DNA from: an uncultured Treponema sp.
Lineage (GTDB): Bacteria; Spirochaetota; Spirochaetia; Treponematales; Treponemataceae
Assembly (NCBI GenBank): GCA_946410085.1
Contig: CAMJZA010000013.1
Span: 1 to 61,264 of the forward strand
Direction of reading: 5' to 3'
DNA length: 61,264 nucleotides
A program made the translations under genes and the position numbers. The stretch's first letter is position 1; each line of letters starts with the position of its first letter. The notes beneath the pieces are model-generated. The model did no database searches and was not told the DNA's origin. It worked only from the letters and a program-made list of their open reading frames with translations. Below are positions 25,129-32,392 of the stretch, in pieces.

Positions 25129-25560
25129 ATGGAATGGCTTACGACCATACGGCGACCGGAAGAATTTGTCATGACGGCATCCGGGCTCATTGATTTCGGA
25201 GAAATTTCAACGGACATAGCGATTGGCATAAAGCGGCAGGCTGGAAAAATCAGGCTGCGGGTTGGAAAACAGGCAAACGGTGAAAAAGACAATTATGGAG
25301 AACGGCACATAAACAGACCTTCAAGGCTCAGACAGCTGGAACAGAAAGGTTATAGGAATGCTCGGGATGCAGCAGAACGGATTTGCCGCACCTTTTGTGA
25401 AATTTATGATAATGGAGTCGGGCTTATTCTTCGCACTCCTGACAATATGGCAGCATATATCAGCATAGAGCGAAACGGAGATGAAAGCGATTTTTACGAC
25501 ATCAAAACCATATCACCTGCAAATGACCGCTTTTTTAAAAGAAAGAAACGGCTGTGGTAA
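25129..25560 (+). CDS. Small protein resembling phage BECR-fold (Barnase/EndoU/ColicinE5/RelE-like) nucleases
   Basis: A 143-residue protein, AT-richer than its neighbours. After a strand LRVGKQANGEKDNYGERHI comes a helical stretch (QKGYRNARDAAERICRTFCEIYD) and alternating strands (GLILRTPDNMAAYISIERNGDESDFYDIKTISP), ending in a basic tail RFFKRKKRLW. The G-x-x-HI-x-x-H/R element followed by a helix and a closing S/T-x-x-P strand resembles the PBECR families of predicted RNases in phages and mobile elements. I cannot see an antitoxin gene beside it. An in-frame ATG at 25117 overlaps the -10 and is less likely. The family call is tentative. Confidence 0.45.
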   Translation: MEWLTTIRRPEEFVMTASGLIDFGEISTDIAIGIKRQAGKIRLRVGKQANGEKDNYGERHINRPSRLRQLEQKGYRNARDAAERICRTFCEIYDNGVGLILRTPDNMAAYISIERNGDESDFYDIKTISPANDRFFKRKKRLW

Positions 25561-25730
25561 AACCACCGCCGTTCAAGTAATGAGCAGGAAAGCACGCCAA
25601 ACCTTCAGCCGAAACCCCCTCGCGAATTTACGGGCAACTCATTGATATAACTATAGATCCCCTCCAGATTATTGTCAAGTCTATGGCTGGCTGTCCTGTA
25701 ACAGGGGGCGCGGGTCGTGGTTAAAGAAGC

Positions 25731-26507
25731 ATGCACAAGGGAAAGTTCATCTACGCAACGATATACCTCACGGTCCTCTTTGCCCTGACCGGCTGCGGCG
25801 GCAGGCTGGGCATCACGGCCCGCAGCGACGGGAAGGCGGACCTGTCCGTCGTCATGGACACGGGAAAGGCGGCGTCCGCCATGATTTCCTCGATTATGGC
25901 CTCGCTCTACCCGTCCAGGTCAACGTCCGTAGGACCGTCCGGGCCAACGGCCGCTGCTTCCGGCAGCGCAGGCGTGTTTACCCCGGAGCGGGCACAGGCG
26001 CTCGAAAAAAGCCTTGCGGGCGGCGATGCCGAAACGCTTTCGGCAAAGGCCCTCTCGTCCTCTGTCCTTTCGCTCGATGCGACCGTCAGGGACGCCGCCT
26101 CGCAGACGTCCGCCTCCCGCACGGGCGTCCGCTTTGCCAGCGTCGTCAGCGTGGAAAAGCACTCGCTCACGCTGAACCTGTCCCCCGCGACCATGCGCGC
26201 CCTCTATGCGTCCATGGACCTGCAGACGCGGAGCTACGTGGACCTGTTCATGGCGCCCGTCTTTACCGGCGAGCCGATGAGCGGCGGAGAATACACTGCC
26301 CTCATCGCATCGGTATACGGAAAAGACCTCGCGCAGGAGATTGCGGACGCCCGCATGGAAATAATGCTTTCCGCTCCCAGGGGGGAAAAGGCCACCTCCT
26401 GTTCAAACACAGACGCAAAGCTTTCAGGGCGCAGTGCCTGGTTCAGCATCCCCCTGCTGGACCTGCTCGTGCTGGAAGAGCCGCAGTCCTACCGCATTAC
26501 CTGGTAG
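25731..26507 (+). CDS. Lipoprotein of unknown function
   Basis: A 258-residue predicted lipoprotein: signal peptide MHKGKFIYATIYLTVLFALTGCGG with lipobox ALTGC (Cys 22). The mature part begins GRLGITARSDGKADLSVVMDTGKAASAMISS and includes a Ser/Ala-rich segment and LTLNLSPATMRALYASMDLQTRSYVDLFMAPVF. I recognise no domain. It is convergent with the oligopeptide-binding lipoprotein gene, whose stop is 57 bases away. There is no clear ribosome site (AAAGAAGC before the ATG). Confidence 0.6.
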   Translation: MHKGKFIYATIYLTVLFALTGCGGRLGITARSDGKADLSVVMDTGKAASAMISSIMASLYPSRSTSVGPSGPTAAASGSAGVFTPERAQALEKSLAGGDAETLSAKALSSSVLSLDATVRDAASQTSASRTGVRFASVVSVEKHSLTLNLSPATMRALYASMDLQTRSYVDLFMAPVFTGEPMSGGEYTALIASVYGKDLAQEIADARMEIMLSAPRGEKATSCSNTDAKLSGRSAWFSIPLLDLLVLEEPQSYRITW

Positions 26508-26564
26508 GGACCTGGTAGATATGATACAAACGTATGGAGCCGGAAACCCCGCTGGAGTACGTTT

Positions 26565-28229
26565 TTAAGGGTTCTCCTTATTGTAGAGGTTGTAGTAGGA
26601 AATGCAGGACGCATAGGCGGGGTTTATGCTGACCCGCTCAATGTCCTTCCTGCAGGCGACGGAAACGGCCGTATCGTAGAGGAAGACGAGGTAGCAGCGG
26701 TCAAAGACCTTCTGCTGCATGTTCCGGTAAATTTCTTCCGCCTTGGGCCGCTTTTCCAGGCTGAGTATGGATGCTATCTGGAGGGACAGCGACAGGTCCG
26801 CCGCATGCAGGTAGCTGTAGTTGAGCCCCTTGTCCGGGCCCTGATCGACGAGCAGGGTCTTGAAGATGATGCCCGGGTCCGCATATATCGGCCACCAGCG
26901 CAGGAGCAGGAGGTCCTGCCGGTCGTCCGGGTCAGGATTCTGCGCCTGCATCTGCATCGTTTCCCAGTCGCTTTCCAGCAGTATCAGGTTTATCCCGAGC
27001 GATTCCAGGTTCTGCCGGTACAGTTCGAGCATCCGGGTCTGTTCCCGGGACAGCGGCTGGTAGGAGAGGGTGAGCGTGACTTCCTGCTGCCCCGAACGCT
27101 GCAGGTATTCGCGGGCCGTGTCCAGGTCGCAGCGGAAGCTCGGCAGGCTGGGGTCGTGGCCCCAGATGCCCTGCGGAACCATGCCGTTTGAGCGGCTTGC
27201 CTGCCCCTTCAGGATGCTGCCGACCGTTTCCTCGTAGGGAAAGGCGTAGGCGAGTGCCTTGCGGAAGTCCTCGGAGGAACAGGGGTCTTTTTCCGTATTG
27301 AAAAAGAGGACCAGGCTCTGCCAGGACTTGTACAGCGTCAGCTTGTAGCTGTCCTTTGCCGTGCTGCCCGTGTCGTCCGGCCTGCTGACCCTGTGGACGT
27401 CCGCAAGGCCGGTCAGGCCGTCCGCTGTGTCCGGCCCTGCTGCAGGAATTCCCCCGATGCCCGTCATGCCCGCCGGACCGGAGCGGGTTTCCTGTCCCGG
27501 GAAAAACACGATGTCTGCCTTTCCGTTCTGCAGGTAGCCGAGGCGCCGCTCCGGGGACGGGACTTCTGCAATGAGGATCCTGCGGTACTTGCCCCGCAGC
27601 CAGCCGCCCCGGTAGCCTTCGTAGGCGTCGAGCGCGACGGACGTGCTGGAGGCCGCCGAGATGCGGTAGGGGCCGGATCCCGCATCGTGCCCTTCGTTGA
27701 ACCATGCTTCGCCCCTGCTGGCGGCGGCGGAACTGATGATGTAGGCGGCGCTGCTCGATGAGGCGATGAGGGGGAGATCCGCCGCATAGTTCAGGCGGAA
27801 GACGACGATGTTGATGTCCCGCGCTTCAATCGAAGCAATGCAGTCCCAGATGGACGAGGCGCCCTTTCCCAGAAACCTGACCCGGTCAATGGACTTCTTG
27901 ACGGAGGCGGCGGTCATCAGGCTGCCGTCGTGAAAGAGGACGTCCCGCCGCAGGAAAAAGGTCCATTCGGTTTTCGTCGCGTTGCTCGTCCAGCTTTCGG
28001 CAAGGCAGGGCTTCACCTGCCCGTCCGTATCGTCGTAGACCGTCAGCGTCTCGTAGACGTTGTGCAGGATCAGGATGCCGTTGCCCTGTTCCACCGCAGG
28101 GTCGAGCGAACTGAAGGGGGCCGTATTGACGACGTGGAAAAGGACGCTCTGGCGGGGATTCCTGTAGCCGCCGCAGGCGGACAGGGAGAGGAGGATCAGA
28201 AAGGCGGACAGCAGACGGAGTACAGGCAT
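26565..28229 (-). CDS. Oligopeptide ABC-transporter substrate-binding lipoprotein (SBP_bac_5), orphan
   Basis: A 554-residue family 5 solute-binding protein with a lipobox LLSLSACGG (Cys about 19). Family landmarks are NTAPFSSLDPAVEQGNGILILHNVYETL, the conserved CLAESWTSNATKTEWTFFLRRDVLFHDG, and the later LRWWPIYADPGIIF with the AD-P segment. These proteins bind peptides, nickel or other solutes at the outer face of the inner membrane. No permease or ATPase gene is adjacent, so it must work with transporters encoded elsewhere or act as a sensor. It has its own promoter (28243-28271). Confidence 0.88.
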   Translation of the reverse strand: MPVLRLLSAFLILLSLSACGGYRNPRQSVLFHVVNTAPFSSLDPAVEQGNGILILHNVYETLTVYDDTDGQVKPCLAESWTSNATKTEWTFFLRRDVLFHDGSLMTAASVKKSIDRVRFLGKGASSIWDCIASIEARDINIVVFRLNYAADLPLIASSSSAAYIISSAAASRGEAWFNEGHDAGSGPYRISAASSTSVALDAYEGYRGGWLRGKYRRILIAEVPSPERRLGYLQNGKADIVFFPGQETRSGPAGMTGIGGIPAAGPDTADGLTGLADVHRVSRPDDTGSTAKDSYKLTLYKSWQSLVLFFNTEKDPCSSEDFRKALAYAFPYEETVGSILKGQASRSNGMVPQGIWGHDPSLPSFRCDLDTAREYLQRSGQQEVTLTLSYQPLSREQTRMLELYRQNLESLGINLILLESDWETMQMQAQNPDPDDRQDLLLLRWWPIYADPGIIFKTLLVDQGPDKGLNYSYLHAADLSLSLQIASILSLEKRPKAEEIYRNMQQKVFDRCYLVFLYDTAVSVACRKDIERVSINPAYASCISYYNLYNKENP

Positions 28230-28242
28230 ATGACAGTATCAT

Positions 28243-28271
28243 AGTATAGCAGATATCCGGCGGGAAATCAA
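28243..28271 (-). promoter_or_regulatory. Promoter of the substrate-binding protein gene
   Basis: On the minus strand: -35 TTGATT (28271-28266), 17-base spacer, -10 TATACT (28248-28243), then 13 bases to ATG 28229. The leader would be 6-7 bases and lacks a ribosome site. Confidence 0.6.
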
Positions 28272-28278
28272 TTTTTTA

Positions 28279-28326
28279 ACGGTCGGACAGTTAAACGGCC
28301 GGACAGTTGGACGGTCGGACCGGAAC
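28279..28326. repeat. Three 16-bp tandem units
   Basis: ACGG(T/C)CGGAC starts at 28279, 28295 and 28311, an exact 16-base period, in the intergenic region between divergent genes. The third unit is partly decayed. Confidence 0.7.
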
Positions 28327-28373
28327 AGCGGGGGAACGCATGGAGCGGGGCACCGACAGCGAAGCTTCAAGGC

Positions 28374-28425
28374 GGCTCCGTTCTGCGAGCATTTGCCAGC
28401 CTCATAGAGCCTGTGTGCCTGTCCG
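28374..28425. repeat. Dispersed 52-base repeat, copy 2
   Basis: The reverse complement of this stretch matches 4311-4362 at 40 of 52 positions, including GCAAATGCTCGC exactly. It lies upstream of the second hybrid kinase. Confidence 0.5.
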
Positions 28426-28503
28426 TTCGGCCTGAGGACTTTCTGCCGTAATCCGGCGTTTATGTATGGAAAGAAGCGGCGTAGTGTGTTATAATGGAAG
28501 GAC

Positions 28504-30885
28504 ATGGAAGAGCAACTGCACGGAGAAGCTCCGGCACCGGTCACACAGAACAAGAGTCCCCGCCACTACAAGAAGGTAACCGGACTGCTGCTTGCAGTCA
28601 ATGCGGTCGTCATCATCCTGGTCGTGCTCCTCTGCGTCTGGCAGAGCATTGCCGACTACCAGCGCCGCAAGCGCGATGCCGAAAAATCCTTCATGGCCGC
28701 CGTGGAAAGCTTTTCCCTCTTTGCAGACGGCGACATGAAGCACCAGCAGGTCATGATTTCCAACTGGGCCCGCTACATCGAGTACGACGGCCTTGACCTG
28801 CAGGAAACGCTCACCTTCCTGTCAAACATCGTCACCTCCACCGACTATACCATCCACCTCATTTCTGCCGAAACCCTGCGCGGCTGGAGTGCCGGCAGGC
28901 AGAACGCAGGCAGCCTGACTGACGATGCCGGCCAGCCCGCCGTCAGTGCCGGCCGCCCCGCCCGCTACGGCGTCCCCGTCTGGCCCGGCGTGGACTACCA
29001 GCCGGAGGCGTCCGCCTTCTCCCTGGTCCTGTCCGCCATGAGCAGTTCCGGCGAAGCTGACGGAGACGTATTCCTGACCGCCCCCTTCAGCAATCCCGAG
29101 ACGGGGGCCGAAAGCCTTGCCTTCTGTTCCCCCGTTTCCCTGCGGGACAGCAGCGGAAGCGGGAGCAGCCGCTACATCGTGCTCAAGATCATCGGCAAGG
29201 ACGAACTCGGAGCCGGCTGGAAAGTGTCGGACACCTACCGGCGGGCGGACATTGTCCTGCTGGACCGCTACGGGGACTACATCCTGCGGGGCAGGAGCTT
29301 TCTGGCCGACAACTTCTGGGATTTCATACTGGCGAACAACGACGTCAGCTACTACGGCATCGGCATCATGCAGGCGGAATTCGAACATCCCAAGCCCAGC
29401 CTGCTTGAACTCAAGGACGCTGCCGGCCGCCCCTGCTACTACGTGGGCTGTGCGCTCAGCGGGGTGGAAAAGCGGATCGTCGTTGCCGGCATCCGCTGCG
29501 AGGAAGTCATCGGGTCAACGGCGAACTACCGCCTTGCCCTCATCGTCCTCTTCGGCATGCTCGTCCTCTTCATCTCCGACGGCTTCTACCTCATTTCCAT
29601 AAACCGCAGGCTCAGGGAAAGCGTGGAGCGGGCGGAACAGGAAAGCCGCTTCAAGACCGACTTCCTGTCTTCCATGAGCCACGACATCCGCACCCCCATG
29701 AACGCAATCCTGGGCCTGACCAAGATCATGAAGCGGCACCTGGGCAATCCGGAAAAGCTGGAAGAAAACCTGGGCAAGATTGAAACCTCGGGCCGCCACC
29801 TGCTCATGCTCATAAACGACGTCCTCGACATTTCCAAGATAGAATCCGAGGGCGTCGTCCTGAACCCAGCGTCCTTCAGCCTGGCGAAAATCGTCGAAGA
29901 AATCCAGACCCTGACGGAAGCCCAGTGCCGGGAAAAGGCGCTGACCGTCAACATCACCGTGAAGGACATCAAGCACGACATGCTCGTTGCCGACGAACTG
30001 CGCGTCAAGCAGGTGTTCATGAACCTCCTGTCCAACGCAATAAAGTACACCCCGCGCGGCGGCAGCGTGGAAGTTACCCTGTCCGAAGTAGACTCCCCCC
30101 TCACGCAGGTCAAGCTTTCCCAGTCGGTCCAGCACCTGCTCGACACTGAGGGCGGGGATTTTTCCGGGAGCAACCGGGAGATACAGGAAAGCTTTCATGC
30201 GGACAGCTGCATCATCCGCTATGTCGTCCGCGATACGGGCATCGGCATGAGCAGGGAGTTCATGAAGACGATGTACAACGCCTTTACGCGGGAAGTCGAC
30301 ACCCGCGTGAACAAGACCCCCGGTACCGGCCTGGGCCTTGCCATCGTCAAGCAGCTGGTAGACCTGATGGGCGGAACGATTTCCTGCGAGAGCGAGGTGG
30401 GCAAGGGGACCTGCTTTACGGTCGATCTTGACCTGCCGATTGCATACGGGGAGCAGCACCGCGCCGGGGACGACGACGGGCAGGAAGACGAGAGCTTTGA
30501 AGGCAAGCTCGTCCTCATTGCCGAAGACAACGACATCAACTGGGAAATCGAGAACGAACTCTTGTCCTATCAGGGCATCAAGTGCGAGCGGGCGGAAAAC
30601 GGCCGGATCTGCGTGGACAAGCTGTGTGCGGCCCCTGCCGGAAGCTACATCGCCATCCTCATGGACATGCAGATGCCGGAGATGGACGGCCTTGAGGCAA
30701 CGAAGGTCATCCGTGCGCTCGAAGACCCCAACCGCAGGAACATACCGATTATAGCCGTCACGGCGAACGCCTTCGTCGACGACGTCAAGAACTGCCTGCT
30801 GGCGGGCATGGACGCACACGTGTGCAAGCCGGTCAGCGTGGACAGCGTGATGAAGGCGCTGCGGCAGGTCGCGCGCCGGAAGTAG
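28504..30885 (+). CDS. Membrane-bound hybrid histidine kinase
   Basis: A 793-residue sensor kinase. An N-terminal transmembrane helix (VTGLLLAVNAVVIILVVLLCV, about 22-42) and a second one (ALIVLFGMLVLFISDGFYL, about 343-361) enclose a large periplasmic, Cache-like sensor of about 300 residues. The cytoplasmic part has HisKA (DFLSSMSHDIRTPMNAILG, His about 393), HATPase_c (FMNLLSNAIKYTPRGGSV; DTGIGMSREF; GTGLGLAIVKQLVDLMGG) and a receiver with Asp in YIAILMDMQMPEMDGLEATK (about 721). It is a multi-step phosphorelay kinase for an extracellular signal that cannot be named. A -10 TATAAT (28490-28495) lies 8 bases before the ATG. Confidence 0.93.
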   Translation: MEEQLHGEAPAPVTQNKSPRHYKKVTGLLLAVNAVVIILVVLLCVWQSIADYQRRKRDAEKSFMAAVESFSLFADGDMKHQQVMISNWARYIEYDGLDLQETLTFLSNIVTSTDYTIHLISAETLRGWSAGRQNAGSLTDDAGQPAVSAGRPARYGVPVWPGVDYQPEASAFSLVLSAMSSSGEADGDVFLTAPFSNPETGAESLAFCSPVSLRDSSGSGSSRYIVLKIIGKDELGAGWKVSDTYRRADIVLLDRYGDYILRGRSFLADNFWDFILANNDVSYYGIGIMQAEFEHPKPSLLELKDAAGRPCYYVGCALSGVEKRIVVAGIRCEEVIGSTANYRLALIVLFGMLVLFISDGFYLISINRRLRESVERAEQESRFKTDFLSSMSHDIRTPMNAILGLTKIMKRHLGNPEKLEENLGKIETSGRHLLMLINDVLDISKIESEGVVLNPASFSLAKIVEEIQTLTEAQCREKALTVNITVKDIKHDMLVADELRVKQVFMNLLSNAIKYTPRGGSVEVTLSEVDSPLTQVKLSQSVQHLLDTEGGDFSGSNREIQESFHADSCIIRYVVRDTGIGMSREFMKTMYNAFTREVDTRVNKTPGTGLGLAIVKQLVDLMGGTISCESEVGKGTCFTVDLDLPIAYGEQHRAGDDDGQEDESFEGKLVLIAEDNDINWEIENELLSYQGIKCERAENGRICVDKLCAAPAGSYIAILMDMQMPEMDGLEATKVIRALEDPNRRNIPIIAVTANAFVDDVKNCLLAGMDAHVCKPVSVDSVMKALRQVARRK

Positions 30886-30924
30886 CCGGGAATGCACTGC
30901 GTTCCGGCAGCGGCCCGGTCGGCG

Positions 30925-31056
30925 CTAAAATGAACTTTGAAACAGGGGCATAACGGTTGTGCACAGTTTATTTTCTTCTATCAATACGTCAACCACATCC
31001 GCAGTAATTCCATTGTGGAAATAGTCTATCCAAACAGACGTGTCAACGAGGGTCAT
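30925..31056 (-). pseudogene. Truncated VapC-type PIN-domain toxin
   Basis: A 43-codon frame beginning MTLVDTSVWIDYFHNG, the classic PIN N-terminus with the first catalytic Asp (residue 5). It continues to ENKLCTT and then diverges (VMPLFQSSF, stop). A complete VapC has about 130 residues and three more acidic residues, all absent. The start overlaps the end of the antitoxin-like gene by 14 bases, the normal vapBC arrangement. The 3' part was lost by deletion up to the end of the hybrid kinase gene. It cannot be a working ribonuclease. Confidence 0.8.
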
Positions 31057-31246
31057 TTCGCCCCCTGAGTGCATCCAGATCGATGTCCAAATCTATCTTG
31101 CCTCGGTATTCCTTGAGCTTCTGAAGGTCGGGCCGTGCCTTCTGCATCCCGACAGACCTGGCATAGCTGTATACCTGCATGGTCTGCTCGTAGTCAAAGC
31201 TGTCTATGAGGCTTTTCGTTTCTTCTTTCAGAGCCAGCACTTCCAT
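31043..31246 (-). CDS. Antitoxin-like partner of the truncated VapC
   Basis: A 67-residue protein (starts MEVLALKEETKSLIDSFD, ends LDIDLDALRGRNDPR). Its end overlaps the PIN gene start, as in vapBC operons, and the acidic, arginine-ended C-terminus fits a toxin-wrapping peptide. The N-terminus is helical (EQTMQVYSYARSVGMQK), unlike AbrB-type VapB. The start is fixed by an AGGAGG nine bases upstream; a -10 like TATACT lies about 20 bases before that. With the toxin destroyed it is a lone antitoxin. The role is inferred from position. Confidence 0.6.
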   Translation of the reverse strand: MEVLALKEETKSLIDSFDYEQTMQVYSYARSVGMQKARPDLQKLKEYRGKIDLDIDLDALRGRNDPR

Positions 31247-31336
31247 AAGACGGATCCTCCTTTTTGCCAGTATAGCACATCCTGCGGATTCTGTCATTCC
31301 TTCCACAAACAGGAGCAAAATGCAGCTGGTATATGC

Positions 31337-31512
31337 GCCCCATACACTATGCGCACTCGCCCCATACACTATGCGCACTCGCCCCATACGCTATGTGCAC
31401 GCGCCCCATATACTATGCGCACGCGCCCCATACGCTATGCGCACACGCCCCATACGCTATGCGCACACGCCCCATACGCTATGCGCACACGCCCCATACG
31501 CTATGCGCACCC
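31337..31512. repeat. Tandem array of eight 22-bp units
   Basis: Units begin at 31337, 31359, 31381, 31403, 31425, 31447, 31469 and 31491, each GCCCCATA(C/T)(A/G)CTATG(C/T)GCAC plus two variable bases. The right-hand units are nearly identical, suggesting recent expansion. There are no spacers. It lies between the VapB-like promoter and the relB promoter. Confidence 0.88.
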
Positions 31513-31574
31513 GCTCGCACAGCTGGAGCTTCCCGGGGACGGTCCGCAGGAAGACTCTCCAAGTTATGGAAGCA

Positions 31575-31603
31575 TTGCTCATGCATTACTTTTGTAGTAT
31601 AAT
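31575..31603 (+). promoter_or_regulatory. relB-yoeB promoter
   Basis: -35 TTGCTC (31575-31580), 17-base spacer, -10 TATAAT (31598-31603). It would give a leader of about 145 bases before relB, containing three stem-loops, in contrast to the leaderless pattern elsewhere. Confidence 0.6.
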
Positions 31604-31605
31604 GA

Positions 31606-31730
31606 GCCAGTTGCAAAAGTCGGTCACTTTTGCACTGGCTTTCAAGAATCTCAGCGGTGCTACGCACCACTTGCGATTCTTGAGGTGAATTTTGACCAGT
31701 TTCAAAAGTCCGTCTGGACTTTTGAAACTG
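31606..31730 (+). ncRNA. Structured leader with three consecutive stem-loops before relB
   Basis: Stem 1 (31606-31639) pairs GCCAG-TGCAAAAGT with ACTTTTGCACTGGC around CGGTC. Stem 2 (31643-31682) pairs CAAGAATC with GATTCTTG and nests GGTGC/GCACC. Stem 3 (31697-31730) has perfect 15-base arms (CAGTTTCAAAAGTCC) and a 4-base loop. Stems 1 and 3 are related in sequence. No T-run follows, so these are not simple terminators. They may regulate antitoxin expression or be inserted palindromic elements. Confidence 0.5.
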
Positions 31731-31757
31731 CCTCTAATACAGTCCGTGGAGGTTGCC

Positions 31758-32015
31758 ATGAAAACAGCGGTAGTTCAGACAAGAATCGATTCTGCCCTTA
31801 AACATGAGGCGGATGCTTTCTTTGAGTCAATTGGAATGGATACGACCACGGCAATCCGGATTTTCTTGAAGCAGACCCTCATCCGGCACAAAATTCCATT
31901 TGAAATCATTCAGGACGATTCGTTTTATTCTGAAGAAAACATGAAGGCTTTGGAGCATTCAAAGCTGCAGATGGAAAACGGGCAGCATTCGATACATGAA
32001 CTTGTTGAGGTGTAA
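31758..32015 (+). CDS. relB: RelB/DinJ-family antitoxin
   Basis: An 85-residue ribbon-helix-helix antitoxin. The N-terminal strand AVVQTRIDSALKHEADAFFESIGMDTTTAIRIFLKQTLI is the canonical RelB/DinJ DNA-binding unit, with the T-A-I-R-I-F turn. The C-terminal half (SEENMKALEHSKLQMENG) would wrap the toxin. GGAGG lies eight bases before the ATG at 31758. The toxin gene follows after three bases. RelB-toxin complexes usually repress their own promoter, here 31575-31603, with the stem-loop leader between. Confidence 0.9.
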   Translation: MKTAVVQTRIDSALKHEADAFFESIGMDTTTAIRIFLKQTLIRHKIPFEIIQDDSFYSEENMKALEHSKLQMENGQHSIHELVEV

Positions 32016-32018
32016 AGG

Positions 32019-32282
32019 GTGCATAAGGATTTTTCAGAAGATGCGTGGGCGGATTATACCTATTGGATAATGCAGGATAAAAAGACGCTAAAAAAGATAA
32101 ATCAGCTTCTGGCTGATATTGAGCGTAATGGCAATAATGGCATAGGCCATCCAGAGCCGCTAAAAGGGAATTTCAGCGGCTATTGGTCAAGAGCCATAGA
32201 TGAGAAAAACAGATTGGTTTACAAAATTGAAGACGGATTAATCAAAATCATTCAATGCAAAAATCATTATGGTGACAAATAG
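32019..32282 (+). CDS. yoeB: YoeB/Txe-family mRNA interferase toxin
   Basis: An 87-residue toxin starting at GTG. The catalytic residues of E. coli YoeB (Glu46, Arg65, His83) fall at exactly the same numbers here: E46 in GHPEPLKG, R65 in EKNRLVYKI and H83 in CKNHYGD. The enzyme cleaves mRNA in the ribosomal A site during stress. The preceding antitoxin is of the RelB/DinJ type, a common natural mix. Both genes look complete, so the module is predicted to be active. It is AT-richer than its surroundings, consistent with transfer. Confidence 0.92.
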   Translation: MHKDFSEDAWADYTYWIMQDKKTLKKINQLLADIERNGNNGIGHPEPLKGNFSGYWSRAIDEKNRLVYKIEDGLIKIIQCKNHYGDK

Positions 32283-32299
32283 GCATATTATATGCCCAC

Positions 32300-32391
32300 C
32301 CGCACAGCGAGTCTGCGCCCAGCTGCATAGCTTATCCGCAGGGACCTGCATAGCTTATCCGCACCCACCCGCATAGCGTGGGCTCCCGGGG
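32300..32391. repeat. Tandem array of four 23-bp units
   Basis: Units begin at 32300, 32323, 32346 and 32369. The two central ones share CTGCATAGCTTATCCGCA exactly; the outer ones are decayed. The last unit contains CGCATAGCGTGGG, the reverse complement of the core in the 22-bp array on the other side of relB-yoeB. Confidence 0.75.
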
Positions 32392-32392
32392 G

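Noticed and set aside
31337-31512. CRISPR array
   Set aside because: The units are directly adjacent without unique spacers and there are no cas genes. The same holds for the arrays at 11430, 32300 and 48301.
31606-31730. Integron attC site beside a TA cassette
   Set aside because: The hairpins lack a recognisable GTTRRRY/RYYYAAC pair at their ends and no integrase gene is visible.
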